Shown: positions 37,911 to 47,167, numbered from the stretch's first letter. The stretch is DNA of 64,000 nt from Xanthomonas sacchari (GCF_024266585.1 NZ_CP100647.1:656001-720000), one strand, 5' to 3'. The notes: generated by a model not told the origin, from the sequence alone. Numbers and translations: made by a program.

Positions 37911-39029
37911 ATGCGCTATCCCGGCCTCGACCTGCTGCGCGCCATCGCCATCGTCTGGGTGATGCTGTTCCACTCCTTCGTGGTCGGTGGGCTGGGCCCG
38001 GACTGGCAGTGGCTGTCGCGCGATGGCTGGATGGGCGTGGACCTGTTCTTCGTGCTCAGCGGCTTCCTGATCGGCGGCCAGGTGCTGGCGCCGCTGGCGC
38101 GTGGCGAGCGGCTGCGCTACGGCGATTTCTACCGCCGCCGCGCCTATCGCATCCTGCCGGCGTACGCGGTGGTGCTGGCGCTGTACCTGGCCTGGCCGGG
38201 CTTTCGCGAAGCGCCCGGGATCGCGCCGTGGTGGCTGTTCGCCAGCTTCACCCTCAACCTCGGCATCGACTACGCCAACCAGCAGGCGTTCTCGCATGCC
38301 TGGTCGCTGTGCGTGGAAGAGCATTTCTACCTGGTGTTCCCGCTGCTGGCGGCGTGGATGCTGCGGCGGCCGTCGGCGCCGCGTTTCGTGGCGCTTTGCG
38401 TGGCCGTGGTGGTCGGTGGGATCGCCCTGCGCAGCGCCATCTGGCTGCACGACAGCGCGCTGCATCGCATCGGCGCCGGGCTGCAGCGCAACTGGTTCAT
38501 CGAGGATCTCTACTACCCCACCTGGAACCGCCTGGACGGCCTGCTGGCCGGCGTGGTGCTGGCGGTGCTGAAGACCTTCCGGCCGCAGCACTGGCAGCGC
38601 CTGCAGCGCCACGCCAGCGCCGTGGCGCTGGCCGGCATCGCGGTCTGCGCGCTGGCGACGTGGCTGTTCCGCGACCGGACCGGCCTGCTCGCCAATGCGA
38701 TCGGCTGGCCGGTGCTGTCGCTGGGGCTGGCGCTGCTGGTCGGCGCCGGCGCCTCCACGCAGGGATGGCTGGGGCGTTGCCGGGTGCCGGGCGTGGCCTG
38801 GCTGGCCGCGGTGTCCTACAGCCTGTACCTGAGCCACAAGGCCGCGTTCCATCTGACCCAGGTGTGGTTCGGTGCGCAACTGGACGGGCGCGGGCCGCTC
38901 GCCTTCGCCGTCTATGCCGGCATGGCGCTGGCGTTCGCGGCGGTGCTGTATTACGCGGTGGAGCGGCCGTTCCTGCGCCTGCGCGCGCGGCGCAGCGTTC
39001 CCGCGCCGGTCGCGCTGCGCGCAAGCTGA
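37911..39029 (+). CDS. Acyltransferase family 3 membrane protein (OafA/NodX-like)
   Basis: 372 residues, about ten membrane helices. Signature YPGLDLLRAIAIVWVMLFHSF with the catalytic-type histidine, GVDLFFVLSGFLIGG, the RRR-containing YGDFYRRRAYRILPAY and SHAWSLCVEEHFYLVFPLL. Such enzymes O-acetylate or O-succinylate surface polysaccharides or lipids. No polysaccharide cluster is adjacent, so the target is unknown. The start is the ATG after the sequence ccttcccgcg; no clear ribosome site. Confidence 0.88.
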   Translation: MRYPGLDLLRAIAIVWVMLFHSFVVGGLGPDWQWLSRDGWMGVDLFFVLSGFLIGGQVLAPLARGERLRYGDFYRRRAYRILPAYAVVLALYLAWPGFREAPGIAPWWLFASFTLNLGIDYANQQAFSHAWSLCVEEHFYLVFPLLAAWMLRRPSAPRFVALCVAVVVGGIALRSAIWLHDSALHRIGAGLQRNWFIEDLYYPTWNRLDGLLAGVVLAVLKTFRPQHWQRLQRHASAVALAGIAVCALATWLFRDRTGLLANAIGWPVLSLGLALLVGAGASTQGWLGRCRVPGVAWLAAVSYSLYLSHKAAFHLTQVWFGAQLDGRGPLAFAVYAGMALAFAAVLYYAVERPFLRLRARRSVPAPVALRAS

Positions 39030-39047
39030 CGTCCGGCCGCTACGTCC

Positions 39048-39953
39048 TCATCCGCGCGCTGCCAGTGCCGCATGCGCGGCCTGCAGGCGCTGTTGCACGA
39101 TCTCCGCCAGTCGCGCCACCGCCGGCGGCGGCGTGGCGACCGCGCGGTGCAGGGTCAGCCCCAGCGCCGGCAGCGTCGGCAGGCCGCCGGCGCCGGGCGC
39201 CAGCAGGGTCAGTGCGGCCGGCACGCCGGCCGGGGTGCGCAGGGTGATGCCCAAGCCAGCGCGGACCGCGGCCCACACGCCGGCGAGGCTGGCGCTGGTG
39301 AAGGCGATGCGCCACGGGATGCCGGCGCGGTCCAGTGCGGTGGTCGCGGCGCTGCGCAACAGGCACGGCGCTTCCAGCATCACCAGCGGCAGCGGCGCGT
39401 CGCCGCTCCAGGCCAGTGCGGACGAGAGGCCGGGTGCGGCGGCGATCCAGCGCAGCGGCCAGGGCGCCTGCGCCTGACAGTGCGCCGACGCGGCGCCGGA
39501 CTCCCAGGCCAGGGCCAGGTCCAGTTGCCCGGCCTCCACCCGCGCCAGCAGCTCCTGGTGGCGGGCGATGCGCGCTTCGATCCGCACCTGCGGGTGGGCG
39601 CGGGCGAAACGCCCCAGCACGTCCGGCAGCATGTGCTCGCCGAAGTCCTCCTGCAGCCCCAGCCGCACCCAGCCTTGCAGCGCGGTGTCCTGCAGGGCCA
39701 CGACCGCCTCGTCGTTGAGCTCGAGCAGCCGCCGCGCGTAGCCCAGCAACGCTTCGCCGGCCTCGGTCAGGGCCAGGCCGCGGCCCTGGCGGCGCAGCAC
39801 CGGCTGCCCGGCCTGCTCCTCCAGCTTCTTCAACTGCGCGCTGATCGCCGAGGTGGAACGCCCGCGGCGGTCGGCCGCCTTGGCGAAGCTGCCCAGCTCC
39901 ACGCCGGCGACGAAGCTGCGCAGCGCGTCGAGGTCGAAGGTGGTGGGGCGCAT
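39048..39953 (-). CDS. LysR-type transcriptional regulator
   Basis: 301 residues. Winged HTH at residues ~6-64: LDALRSFVAGVELGSFAKAADRRGRSTSAISAQLKKLEEQAGQPVLRR. Effector domain from ~90 to 290, with VRLGLQEDFGEHMLPDVLGRFARAHPQVRI. It is divergent from a three-gene operon (CMD-type, tautomerase, DUF4865), with a perfect 16-base palindrome between them, so it very probably controls that operon and itself. The inducer is unknown. Confidence 0.92.
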   Translation of the reverse strand: MRPTTFDLDALRSFVAGVELGSFAKAADRRGRSTSAISAQLKKLEEQAGQPVLRRQGRGLALTEAGEALLGYARRLLELNDEAVVALQDTALQGWVRLGLQEDFGEHMLPDVLGRFARAHPQVRIEARIARHQELLARVEAGQLDLALAWESGAASAHCQAQAPWPLRWIAAAPGLSSALAWSGDAPLPLVMLEAPCLLRSAATTALDRAGIPWRIAFTSASLAGVWAAVRAGLGITLRTPAGVPAALTLLAPGAGGLPTLPALGLTLHRAVATPPPAVARLAEIVQQRLQAAHAALAARG

Positions 39954-39991
39954 CGGTCGATCCTGCTTTTCCGGATGGTCGTTTCGATATT

Positions 39992-40007
39992 TTCCGATTT
40001 TTCGGAA
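39992..40007. promoter_or_regulatory. Palindromic operator in the LysR/CMD intergenic region
   Basis: TTCCGATTTTTCGGAA is a perfect inverted repeat (6-bp arms, 4-base centre), and contains the T-N11-A pattern of LysR sites. It lies 39 bases before the LysR start and 49 bases before the CMD start. A second, imperfect half (TTCCGGA at 39970) lies upstream. Confidence 0.65.
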
Positions 40008-40055
40008 GATTGTGCGCGACTAGGCTGTGCCCGTTCCCCATGCGAGGCCTTCCCG

Positions 40056-40406
40056 ATGTCCGACCCCAGCACGCCGTTTCCCTCTCCCCAGGCCGCGTTC
40101 GGCGACATCGCGCCGGCGTTCGCCCGCCTGACCGACGAGGTGCTGTTCGCCCAGGTGTGGCAGCGCCCGGGGCTGTCGCCGCGCGAACGCAGCCTGGTCA
40201 CGGTGGCCGCGCTGGTCGCGCTGTATCGGCTGGAGCAGTTGCCGTTTCACCTGGCGCGCGCGCTGGACAACGGGCTCGACCGCGAGGCCCTGGCCGAAGC
40301 CATCACCCATCTGGCCTTCTACGCCGGCTGGCCGTGCGCGGCGTCGGCGCTGCCGTTGCTGCGCGCCGCCGCCGCGGCGCGGCCGGCCACGACGGAGGCG
40401 CGCTGA
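40056..40406 (+). CDS. Carboxymuconolactone decarboxylase-like (AhpD fold) protein
   Basis: 116 residues: FARLTDEVLFAQVWQRPGLSPRERSLVTVAALVALYRLEQLPFHLARALDNGLDREALAEAITHLAFYAGWP is the CMD signature. The CxxC of AhpD peroxidases is absent, so this is not a thiol peroxidase; hydrolase, decarboxylase or binding roles remain possible. First gene of the LysR-linked operon; its stop overlaps the tautomerase start (TGATG). Confidence 0.9.
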   Translation: MSDPSTPFPSPQAAFGDIAPAFARLTDEVLFAQVWQRPGLSPRERSLVTVAALVALYRLEQLPFHLARALDNGLDREALAEAITHLAFYAGWPCAASALPLLRAAAAARPATTEAR

Positions 40407-40804
40407 TGCCGTACGCCCGCGTTTCGCTGCTGCGCGGCAACACGCCCGCCTACCTGCGCGCGCTGTCGGCCAGCCTCTACCAGGCCATGCACGAGGCTTT
40501 CGAGGTGCCGGCCGGCGACTGTTTCCAGGTCATCCACCAGCACGACCCGGACGAACTGGTGTTCGACCGCCACTACCTGGGCGGGCCGCGCTCGGCCGGC
40601 TTCGTGCTGATCGCCATCACCGCCGGCCGCGAACGCAGCGCCGCCTGCAAGCAGGCGTTCTACCGGCGCCTGGTCGAGCTGCTGGCGATCGCGCCGGGGA
40701 TCACGCCGGAGGACGTGATGGTCACCATCGTCACCACCGACGCGCAGGATTGGTCCTTCGGCGGCGGTCGCGCCGGCATCGCCGCCAGCGGAGCGCCGGC
40801 ATGA
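40406..40804 (+). CDS. Tautomerase family protein
   Basis: 132 residues starting MPYARVSLLRG, so Pro2 can serve as the N-terminal catalytic base once Met is removed. YLRALSASLYQAMHEAFEVPAGDCFQVIHQHDPDELVFDRHYLG and a C-terminal ITPEDVMVTIVTTDAQDWSFGGG match the long tautomerase subgroup. Coupled to both neighbours by overlapping stop/start codons. Confidence 0.9.
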   Translation: MPYARVSLLRGNTPAYLRALSASLYQAMHEAFEVPAGDCFQVIHQHDPDELVFDRHYLGGPRSAGFVLIAITAGRERSAACKQAFYRRLVELLAIAPGITPEDVMVTIVTTDAQDWSFGGGRAGIAASGAPA

Positions 40805-41355
40805 TCGCCATGCAGTACAGCATCGCGTTGCCGGCGGACTACGACATGGCGATCATCCGCCGCCGCATCGCCGACAAGGGGCCGTTGCTGGACACGCTGC
40901 CGGGGCTGGGGTTCAAGGCCTACCTGGTCGCCGATCGCCGCGATCCGGTCCTGCCCGGCCGGCAGAACCTGTATGCGCCGTTCTATCTGTGGCGCGATGC
41001 GGCGGCGATGCATGCGTTCCTCGCCGGTCCCGCGTTCGCCGCGTTGTGCGAGGCCTTCGGCCGCCCGGCGGTGCAGTCGTGGATGGTCGGGACGGCGTGG
41101 ACGTCGGCGGCGCTGCGTACGGCGCGTTACGCCACCCGTGAGCTTGAGGCACCCTCGCTTGCCTTGGAGCACGACACCGACGACGGGCACGCGCCGAGCG
41201 AACACCTGCTGGCCACGGTGCGCGGTTACGAACCGCAGGGATGGACGCGGCTGCGGTTTCGCCTGTGGCGCGACCCGCCGGCGGCAGAGGACCAGGCACA
41301 GCGCTATGCCGTGCATCACCTCAGCGTACCTGGCGCGATCGCCGCTGCCGGGTGA
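40801..41355 (+). CDS. DUF4865 family protein
   Basis: 184 residues. YSIALPADYDMAIIRRRIADKGPLLDTLPGLGFKAYLVADR and NLYAPFYLWRDAAAMHAFLAGPAFAALCEAFGRPAVQSW are typical of DUF4865, a family whose genes usually sit by LysR regulators and tautomerases. It looks like a dimeric alpha/beta barrel of the monooxygenase type. Start overlaps the tautomerase stop (ATGA). Its function is unknown; together the three suggest a small pathway on an aromatic or lactone compound. Confidence 0.82.
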   Translation: MIAMQYSIALPADYDMAIIRRRIADKGPLLDTLPGLGFKAYLVADRRDPVLPGRQNLYAPFYLWRDAAAMHAFLAGPAFAALCEAFGRPAVQSWMVGTAWTSAALRTARYATRELEAPSLALEHDTDDGHAPSEHLLATVRGYEPQGWTRLRFRLWRDPPAAEDQAQRYAVHHLSVPGAIAAAG

Positions 41356-41376
41356 GCCGGCGGCGGCGTTGCACGC

Positions 41377-42384
41377 TCAGTACATGTTCTTCTTGTAGTC
41401 GGTCTGCAGGCCCTTGCGGACCACGCCGGGCACCGAGACCGCCGCACGCAGCAGCGTGGCCTGGGCGCCGCGCTCGCCGCTGTGCCTGACGTGGTCGCGG
41501 AAGATCGCCGGCGGGTCCAGCTCGTGTGCGATGGCGGCGGGCGGCCAGTTGTCGAAGCGGCCCAGCGCGGGGCTGTGGGTGTCGTCGAGCACCGCCGGCA
41601 GCACCCGCACCGCCAGATGCGGAACGCGTTCATCGACCGCGAGCGCGGTGCGGATCGCCGCGTCGGTGCTGGGGCGGGCGAGCCCTTCGATGCGCACGCA
41701 GCGCGCGCTGCCCGGGCGCAGCGCCAGCAGCGCGATCTGCGGCTGCGATAGCAGATTGCCCAGGCTGTCGACGCGGCGATTGCCCGGCCGGTCGGCGAAC
41801 CACCAGGCATCGCCGTGGGCCTGCAGCAAGGCCCCGGCGCGATCGCCGCGCGGGCTGACATCGACGCGGCCTTCGGCATCGGCGGTGGCCAGGACCAGCA
41901 GCCGGCAGCTGGCGAGAAACCGCTCGACCGTGTCCGCCGACGCATCCTCGTGCGGGTCCGCGGCACGCCACCAGTCGGCGCGGAGCAGCGCCTTGGCGCA
42001 GTGCAGATAGCATTCCTCGACGGCGACGAACAACCGCGCGCCGTCGTCGCCGGCGATGCGGCCGTTGATCCGCAGGGTCTCGCCCAGGCCGGGCACCAGG
42101 AACAGCGAACCGAAGCCGGCCCCGACCTGGGTGTCCGCCGCGTCCAGCGCCTGCAGCGGAATCGACAGCAGATGCGGGGTGTCGCCGCGCGCGAAGCCGG
42201 GCGCGCCGCTGCCGGCGCTCAGCGTCAGCCGCTGGCCGGCAACGCCGGCGAACAGCAAAGGACTGGCGGCGAGCCAGCGCAGTGCGTGCACATCCAGGTG
42301 GTCGATCACCTTCATGTCGCGCGGGCCGGGCAGGCGGCCCACGCAGTCCTGCAGCTGTGCCGCGTCGGTGATGAAGTCGGTCAT
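41377..42384 (-). CDS. PPOX-type FMN flavoprotein with two split barrels
   Basis: 335 residues, about twice one pyridoxamine-phosphate-oxidase-like split barrel. The first part (about 20-165) has ETLRINGRIAGDDGARL; the second (about 185-320) has FLASCRLLVLATADAEGRVDVSPRGDRAG, WWFADRPGNRRVDSLGNLL and LRPGSARCVRIEGLA, the FMN-binding pattern. Such proteins act as F420/FMN reductases or oxidases of unknown substrate. The start MTDFITDAAQLQ is chosen; the longer frame upstream lacks a ribosome site. Confidence 0.8.
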   Translation of the reverse strand: MTDFITDAAQLQDCVGRLPGPRDMKVIDHLDVHALRWLAASPLLFAGVAGQRLTLSAGSGAPGFARGDTPHLLSIPLQALDAADTQVGAGFGSLFLVPGLGETLRINGRIAGDDGARLFVAVEECYLHCAKALLRADWWRAADPHEDASADTVERFLASCRLLVLATADAEGRVDVSPRGDRAGALLQAHGDAWWFADRPGNRRVDSLGNLLSQPQIALLALRPGSARCVRIEGLARPSTDAAIRTALAVDERVPHLAVRVLPAVLDDTHSPALGRFDNWPPAAIAHELDPPAIFRDHVRHSGERGAQATLLRAAVSVPGVVRKGLQTDYKKNMY

Positions 42385-42600
42385 CGCCGCGGCTCCCGCA
42401 AGGGAAGGGCGACGTGGTCGAGCGGAGAAGGAGAGAGCATCGCAAGGCACTCCGGTGAACGAGCGGGAGGCTTGCGCGATGGCTGGCGACGCCTGGAACC
42501 GTACCACATGCAGCGAAGACGTCGCGTCCGACGACTGCGCGGCCATCTTGGCCATGCAAACGCCGCTACCGGGCACCTCTCATCATTCCGGGATGGTCCC

Positions 42601-42668
42601 GTAGGAGTGGCTTCGGCCGCGACGGGGGCGGCCCCGGTCAAGCCGGTCGCGGCTGAAGCCGCTCCTAC
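42601..42668. repeat. Inverted pair of REP family A
   Basis: GTAGGAGTGGCTTCGGCCGC plus GAC (42601-42623, two changes from consensus) and a perfect inverted copy at 42646-42668, 22 bases between. It lies just after the stop of the first TonB receptor gene. The gene-free stretch 42385-42706 (322 bases) contains this and the PPOX gene's promoter region only. Confidence 0.85.
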
Positions 42669-42706
42669 GCAGCAGGCTGTGGCGGATGCAGGTGAGTCGA
42701 GGCGCG

Positions 42707-44761
42707 CTACAGCCGCAGTTCGAACCCGAGATAGGCCGAACGCCCGGGCGCCGGCGAGAACATCGGCTGGTCATTGCCGCCCCAGAAGAAGCTGTCGTAC
42801 CAGACGTAGGCGTAGCGGGCGTCGGTGAGGTTCTTGACCTGCAGATCGAGACTTGTGCGCGGGCTGAGCTGATAGCGCACGCTGGCATCGACCACGCGGA
42901 AGCCGCCGTACTTGCCGTGGGCGTTGCGCTCGTCGATGTAGTAGTCGCCTTGCGCGCGGGCCTGCACGCCGAACGTCCAGCGCATGTCGGGCCGGTAATC
43001 GACGCCGGCGTTGCTGATATAGCGCGGCACCGAGAACACCTCGCGTCCGCGCAGCGATTCGCCCGAGGCGTTGTAGGCGCTGACCACCTTGGCTTCCTGG
43101 ATCGCGTGCGAGATCCACGCCGTCCAGTGCTCGCCCAGTTGCGTACTCAGTTGCAGGTCCACGCCCTGGCGCCGGGTCTGGCCCAGGCCCACGGTGGTGC
43201 CGGAGCTGACGTTGTTGGCGACCTCGTCGGTGGCGTCCTGGCGCCACACCGCCACGCGCGCCTCGGTGCCGGCCGTCGGCTGCAGTTTCAGGCCCAGTTC
43301 CTTGCCGGTGTTGATCGACGGCCGCACGCCGGGCTGGCCCGGCGTCAGGTAGGCCGGCGCGGTGGAGCCGGTGAGGATCTGGAAGGTGCGGCCCCAGTTG
43401 GCATACACGCTCAGCTGCGGGGTCAGGGCGTAGATCACGCTGAGCTTGGGCTGGTCGATCCAGCCGTAGCGCTGCAGCGGCGCATGGATGCCGCCCGGCA
43501 GCGTGGTGTCGCCGGAGAAGCGGTCGACGCGGAACGCCGGCACGATCTTCAGCGCGTCGGTCGGCTGCAGCACCGCCTGCAGGTACAGGCCGAGGTTGTT
43601 CAGCGTGTAGCGGTCGTCGTTCTGCACGCGCGCCGGCGCGCTCCAGAAATCGGTCGGCACCGCGTAGGCGTAGCGATAGCGGCGATAGCGGTTGTCCTGG
43701 TGCTCGGCGTTGAGTCCGGCTTCCACGCTCAGCAGGTCGCTGGCCTGCCAGGTGACGGTGCTGAGCAATCCGGTCTGGGTTTCGTCCCATTGCCGGCGCT
43801 GCCGCGGCGCGTTGCCGAGCGGGTAACTGGTGAAGGTGACCCGGCGTTCTTCGTCGTAGCGGTTGACGTACAGCGTGTTGCGCAGCTGCAGGCCGTCGCC
43901 GAGCTTGAAGTCGGCGTGCACGCTGGCCTGGCGCAGGGTGCGGTCGCCGCCGTCGTTGGCATTCTGCGGCGGCGACTGCTCGCGGTCTTCGGCCAGTTGC
44001 GCGGCGGTGAGGAAGCCGGGCGCATCGGCCTCGAGATGGTAGGCGCGGGCGATCAGGCCGATGCGCGCGGCGTCGTCGTCCCCGCCGTAGAACCACTTGC
44101 CGGCGAGGGTGTACTTGCGCGCGCTGTCGTGCGCCCGGCTGCCGTTGGAGGCCTGCGCGCCGACGAAATAGTTCTGTGCCAGGCCGTCGGCCTCGTGACC
44201 GACGGCGTACTGGAATTCGCGGGTGGCGAAGCTGCCGTAGCTCAGCCGCAGGTCCTGGTAGTCGCCGCCCTGGCGGGTGGCGATGTTGAGGTTGCCGCCG
44301 ATGTTGTGCAGGCCGTAGCGCGGGTCGTTGGTGCCGCGGACCACCTCGATGTAGGCGATCTCCAGCGGGAAGATCATGTCGGTGAAGCGCTGGTTGCCGC
44401 TGTTGGCATCGCTCGGCACGCCATCGATCAGGATCTTGATGCCGTTGAGGTAGCCCTCGCCGTTGAAGGCGCGGAAGGTGGCCTTGCCGGATTCGGCGCC
44501 CTGGCGGATCTCGGTGAGCTGCACGCCGGGCATCATGCCCAGCAACTCCCAGCCGTTCATGACCTGCTTGTCGCCGATCTGTTCGCTGCCGAGCACGTCG
44601 ACCGAACTGAGGATGTTGCGGGTGGACAGCGAGGCGGCGGTCGCGCGCCGCGCCTCCACGGTGCCCAGGGTGGTGGTGGTCTCGGAGGTCAGGGTCTGCG
44701 CGGCGGCATGGCCGGCGGCAAGCCCGGCCAACACGGCCAGGGCAAGGGAATCGATCTTCAT
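42707..44761 (-). CDS. TonB-dependent outer-membrane receptor, copy 1
   Basis: 684 residues. Signal peptide MKIDSLALAVLAGLAAGHAAAQ, plug domain ~45-165 (SVDVLGSEQIGDKQVMNGWELLGMMPGVQLTEIRQG, YIEVVRGTNDPRYGLHNIGGNLNIATRQGG), then a 22-strand-type barrel that ends in Phe-Glu-Leu-Arg-Leu (SAYLGFELRL). A TonB box is not obvious; TLGTVEA near residue 30 is a candidate. Adjacent is a nearly identical paralogue; blocks of 208 and 119 bases are identical between them. The ligand is unknown. Confidence 0.93.
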   Translation of the reverse strand: MKIDSLALAVLAGLAAGHAAAQTLTSETTTTLGTVEARRATAASLSTRNILSSVDVLGSEQIGDKQVMNGWELLGMMPGVQLTEIRQGAESGKATFRAFNGEGYLNGIKILIDGVPSDANSGNQRFTDMIFPLEIAYIEVVRGTNDPRYGLHNIGGNLNIATRQGGDYQDLRLSYGSFATREFQYAVGHEADGLAQNYFVGAQASNGSRAHDSARKYTLAGKWFYGGDDDAARIGLIARAYHLEADAPGFLTAAQLAEDREQSPPQNANDGGDRTLRQASVHADFKLGDGLQLRNTLYVNRYDEERRVTFTSYPLGNAPRQRRQWDETQTGLLSTVTWQASDLLSVEAGLNAEHQDNRYRRYRYAYAVPTDFWSAPARVQNDDRYTLNNLGLYLQAVLQPTDALKIVPAFRVDRFSGDTTLPGGIHAPLQRYGWIDQPKLSVIYALTPQLSVYANWGRTFQILTGSTAPAYLTPGQPGVRPSINTGKELGLKLQPTAGTEARVAVWRQDATDEVANNVSSGTTVGLGQTRRQGVDLQLSTQLGEHWTAWISHAIQEAKVVSAYNASGESLRGREVFSVPRYISNAGVDYRPDMRWTFGVQARAQGDYYIDERNAHGKYGGFRVVDASVRYQLSPRTSLDLQVKNLTDARYAYVWYDSFFWGGNDQPMFSPAPGRSAYLGFELRL

Positions 44762-45016
44762 GGGGCCTGCAAGCAAGTGGGGACAGCGGAGGGCTGGCGG
44801 CAACGGCGAGGTTGCGGGGCTTGCTTGTTCGGTACGCTGGGCGTACGTCGCTCCGTGAAGGCGATGTTAAGCGATTTCGCTGGGAAAATCGCGGCTGTCC
44901 GCGCCACCTGTCCGCGCGCACCGATGCGCGGGGGAGCGGCGTGTGCAGAGGGCCGCTCCCCCGCGCAGGCAGACGCCCTGGCGCGGCCGCGGCGGACCGG
45001 GCGTCGCTGGCGCTCG
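44762..45016 (-). promoter_or_regulatory. Upstream region of receptor copy 1 with a diverged operator
   Basis: 255 bases. Around 44857-44884 the sequence gaag-GCGATGTTAAGCGATTTC aligns with the palindrome upstream of receptor copy 2 (gaag-TAATGTTATATCATTTC, 47165-47185), but the arm symmetry and AT-rich core are partly lost. This suggests a shared ancestral operator that has been weakened here. Confidence 0.5.
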
Positions 45017-47068
45017 CTACAGCCGCAGTTCGAATCCGAGGTAGGCCGAGCGGCCCGGCGCCGGCGAGAACATCGGCTGGTCGTTGCCGCCCCAGAAGAA
45101 GTTGTCGTACCAGACGTAGGCGTAGCGGGCGTCGGTGAGGTTCTTGACCTGCAGGTCGAGGCTTGTGCGCGGGCTGAACTGGTAGCGCACGCTGGCGTCG
45201 ACCACGCGGAAGCCGCCGTACTTGCCCTGGGCGTTGCGCTCGTCGATGTAGTAGTCGCCCTGTGCGCGCGCCTGCACGCCGAGCTTCCAGCGCGCATCGG
45301 GCCGGTAGTCGAGGCCGACGTTGCTGATGTAGCGCGGCGTGGAGAACACCTCGCGCCCGCGCAGCGATTCGCCGGCCGCGGTGTAGGCGCTGACCACCTT
45401 GGCTTCCTGGATCGCGTGCGAGATCCACGCCGTCCAGCGTTCGCCCAGTTGCGTGCTCAGTTGCAGGTCCACGCCCTGCCGGCGGGTCTGGCCGAGGCCG
45501 ACCGTGGTGCCGGTGCTGGGCATGTTGGCCACTTCGTCGGTGGCGTCCTGGCGCCAGACCGCGACCCGCGCCTCGGTGCCGGCGACGGGCTGCAGTTTCA
45601 GGCCCAGTTCCTTGCCGGTATTGATCGAGGGCCGGAACGCCGGCTGGCCCGGCGTCAGGTAGGCCGGCGCGGTGGAGCCGGTGAGGATCTGGAAGGTGCG
45701 GCCCCAGTTGGCATACACGCTCAGCTGCGGGGTCAGGGCGTAGATCACGCTGAGCTTGGGTTGGTCGATCCAGCCGTAGCGCTGCAGCGGCGCATGGACG
45801 CCGCCCGGCAGCGCGGTCTCGCCGGAGAAGCGATCGGCGCGGAACGCCGGCACGATCTTCAGCGCGTCGGTCGGCTGCAGCACCGCCTGCAGGTACAGGC
45901 CGAGGTTGTTCAGCGTGTAGCGGTCGTCGTTCTGCACGCGCGCCGGCGCGCTCCAGAAATCGGTCGGCACCGCGTAGGCGTAGCGATAGCGGCGATAGCG
46001 GTTGTCCTGGTGCTCGGCGTTGAGTCCGGCTTCCACGCTCAGCAGCTCGCTGGCCTGCCAGGTGACGGTGCTGAGCAGGCCGGTCTGGGTCTCGTCCCAT
46101 TGCCGGCGTTGCCGCGGCGCGTTGCCCACCGGGTAGCTGGTGAAGGTGACGCGGCGGTCGTCCTCATAGCGGTTGACGTACAGCGTGTTGCGCAGGTGCA
46201 GGCCGTCGCCGAGCTTGAAGTCGGCATGCACGCTGGCCTGGCGCATGTCGCGGTCGTCGCCGTCGTTGGCGTTCTTCGGCGGCGACTGCTCGCGGTCCTC
46301 GGCCAGTTCCGTGGCGGTGAGGAAGCCCGGTTCGTCGGCCTCGTGATGGTAGGCGCGGGCGATCAGGCCGATGCGCGCGGCATCGTCGTCTTCGCCGTAG
46401 AACCATTTGCCGCCGAGGGTGTACTTGCGCGAGGTGTCGTGCGCGCGATAGCCGTGCGCGGCCTGCGCGCCGACGAAATAGTTCTGCGCCAGGCCGTCGG
46501 CCTCGTGACCGACGGCGTACTGCAGCTCGCGCGTGGCGAAGCTGCCGTAGCTCAGCCGCAGGTCCTGGTAGTCGCCGCCCTGGCGGGTGGCGATGTTGAG
46601 GTTGCCGCCGATGTTGTGCAGGCCGTAGCGCGGATCGTTGGTGCCGCGCACCACCTCGATGTAGGCGATCTCCAGCGGAAAGATCATGTCGATGAAGCGC
46701 TGGTTGCCGCTGTTGACGTTGCTCGGCATGCCGTCGATCAGCACCTTGATGCCGTTGATGTAGCCCTCGCCGTTGAAGGCGCGGAAGGTGACCTTGCCGG
46801 ACTCGGCGCCCTGCCGGGTTTCGGTGAGCTGCATGCCGGGCATCTGCCCGAGCAGCTCCCAGCTGTTCATGACGTTCTTGTCGCCGATCTGCTCGCTGCC
46901 GAGCACGTCGACCGAACTGAGGATGTTGCGGGTGGACAGCGAGGCGGCACTGTGGCGCCGCGCTTCCACGGTGCCGAGGGTGGTGGTGGTGTCGGTCGAC
47001 GTCTGCGCGGCGCCGTCGCCGGCCGCGAGCCCGGCCAGCACGGCGAGGGCATGGGTGTAGGTCTTCAT
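45017..47068 (-). CDS. TonB-dependent outer-membrane receptor, copy 2
   Basis: 683 residues, near-twin of copy 1. Signal MKTYTHALAVLAGLAAGDGAAQ, plug with NVMNSWELLGQMPGMQLTETRQG, and the same barrel ending SAYLGFELRL. Differences from copy 1 cluster in surface-loop-like stretches, for example AHGYRAHDTSRKY against SNGSRAHDSARKY and YHHEADEPG against YHLEADAPG; this copy has more His in those loops. An AT-rich palindrome, which may bind a metal-responsive repressor, lies about 100 bases upstream. Confidence 0.93.
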   Translation of the reverse strand: MKTYTHALAVLAGLAAGDGAAQTSTDTTTTLGTVEARRHSAASLSTRNILSSVDVLGSEQIGDKNVMNSWELLGQMPGMQLTETRQGAESGKVTFRAFNGEGYINGIKVLIDGMPSNVNSGNQRFIDMIFPLEIAYIEVVRGTNDPRYGLHNIGGNLNIATRQGGDYQDLRLSYGSFATRELQYAVGHEADGLAQNYFVGAQAAHGYRAHDTSRKYTLGGKWFYGEDDDAARIGLIARAYHHEADEPGFLTATELAEDREQSPPKNANDGDDRDMRQASVHADFKLGDGLHLRNTLYVNRYEDDRRVTFTSYPVGNAPRQRRQWDETQTGLLSTVTWQASELLSVEAGLNAEHQDNRYRRYRYAYAVPTDFWSAPARVQNDDRYTLNNLGLYLQAVLQPTDALKIVPAFRADRFSGETALPGGVHAPLQRYGWIDQPKLSVIYALTPQLSVYANWGRTFQILTGSTAPAYLTPGQPAFRPSINTGKELGLKLQPVAGTEARVAVWRQDATDEVANMPSTGTTVGLGQTRRQGVDLQLSTQLGERWTAWISHAIQEAKVVSAYTAAGESLRGREVFSTPRYISNVGLDYRPDARWKLGVQARAQGDYYIDERNAQGKYGGFRVVDASVRYQFSPRTSLDLQVKNLTDARYAYVWYDNFFWGGNDQPMFSPAPGRSAYLGFELRL

Positions 47069-47167
47069 GGTGTCTGCAGGCAAAGGGGGCGGGAGGCTGG
47101 CGGCAGCGGCGGGGCTGCAGGCGAGCGGGTGGTGCGCGGTCCGATCCACGAACCCGGCTCCAGTGAA

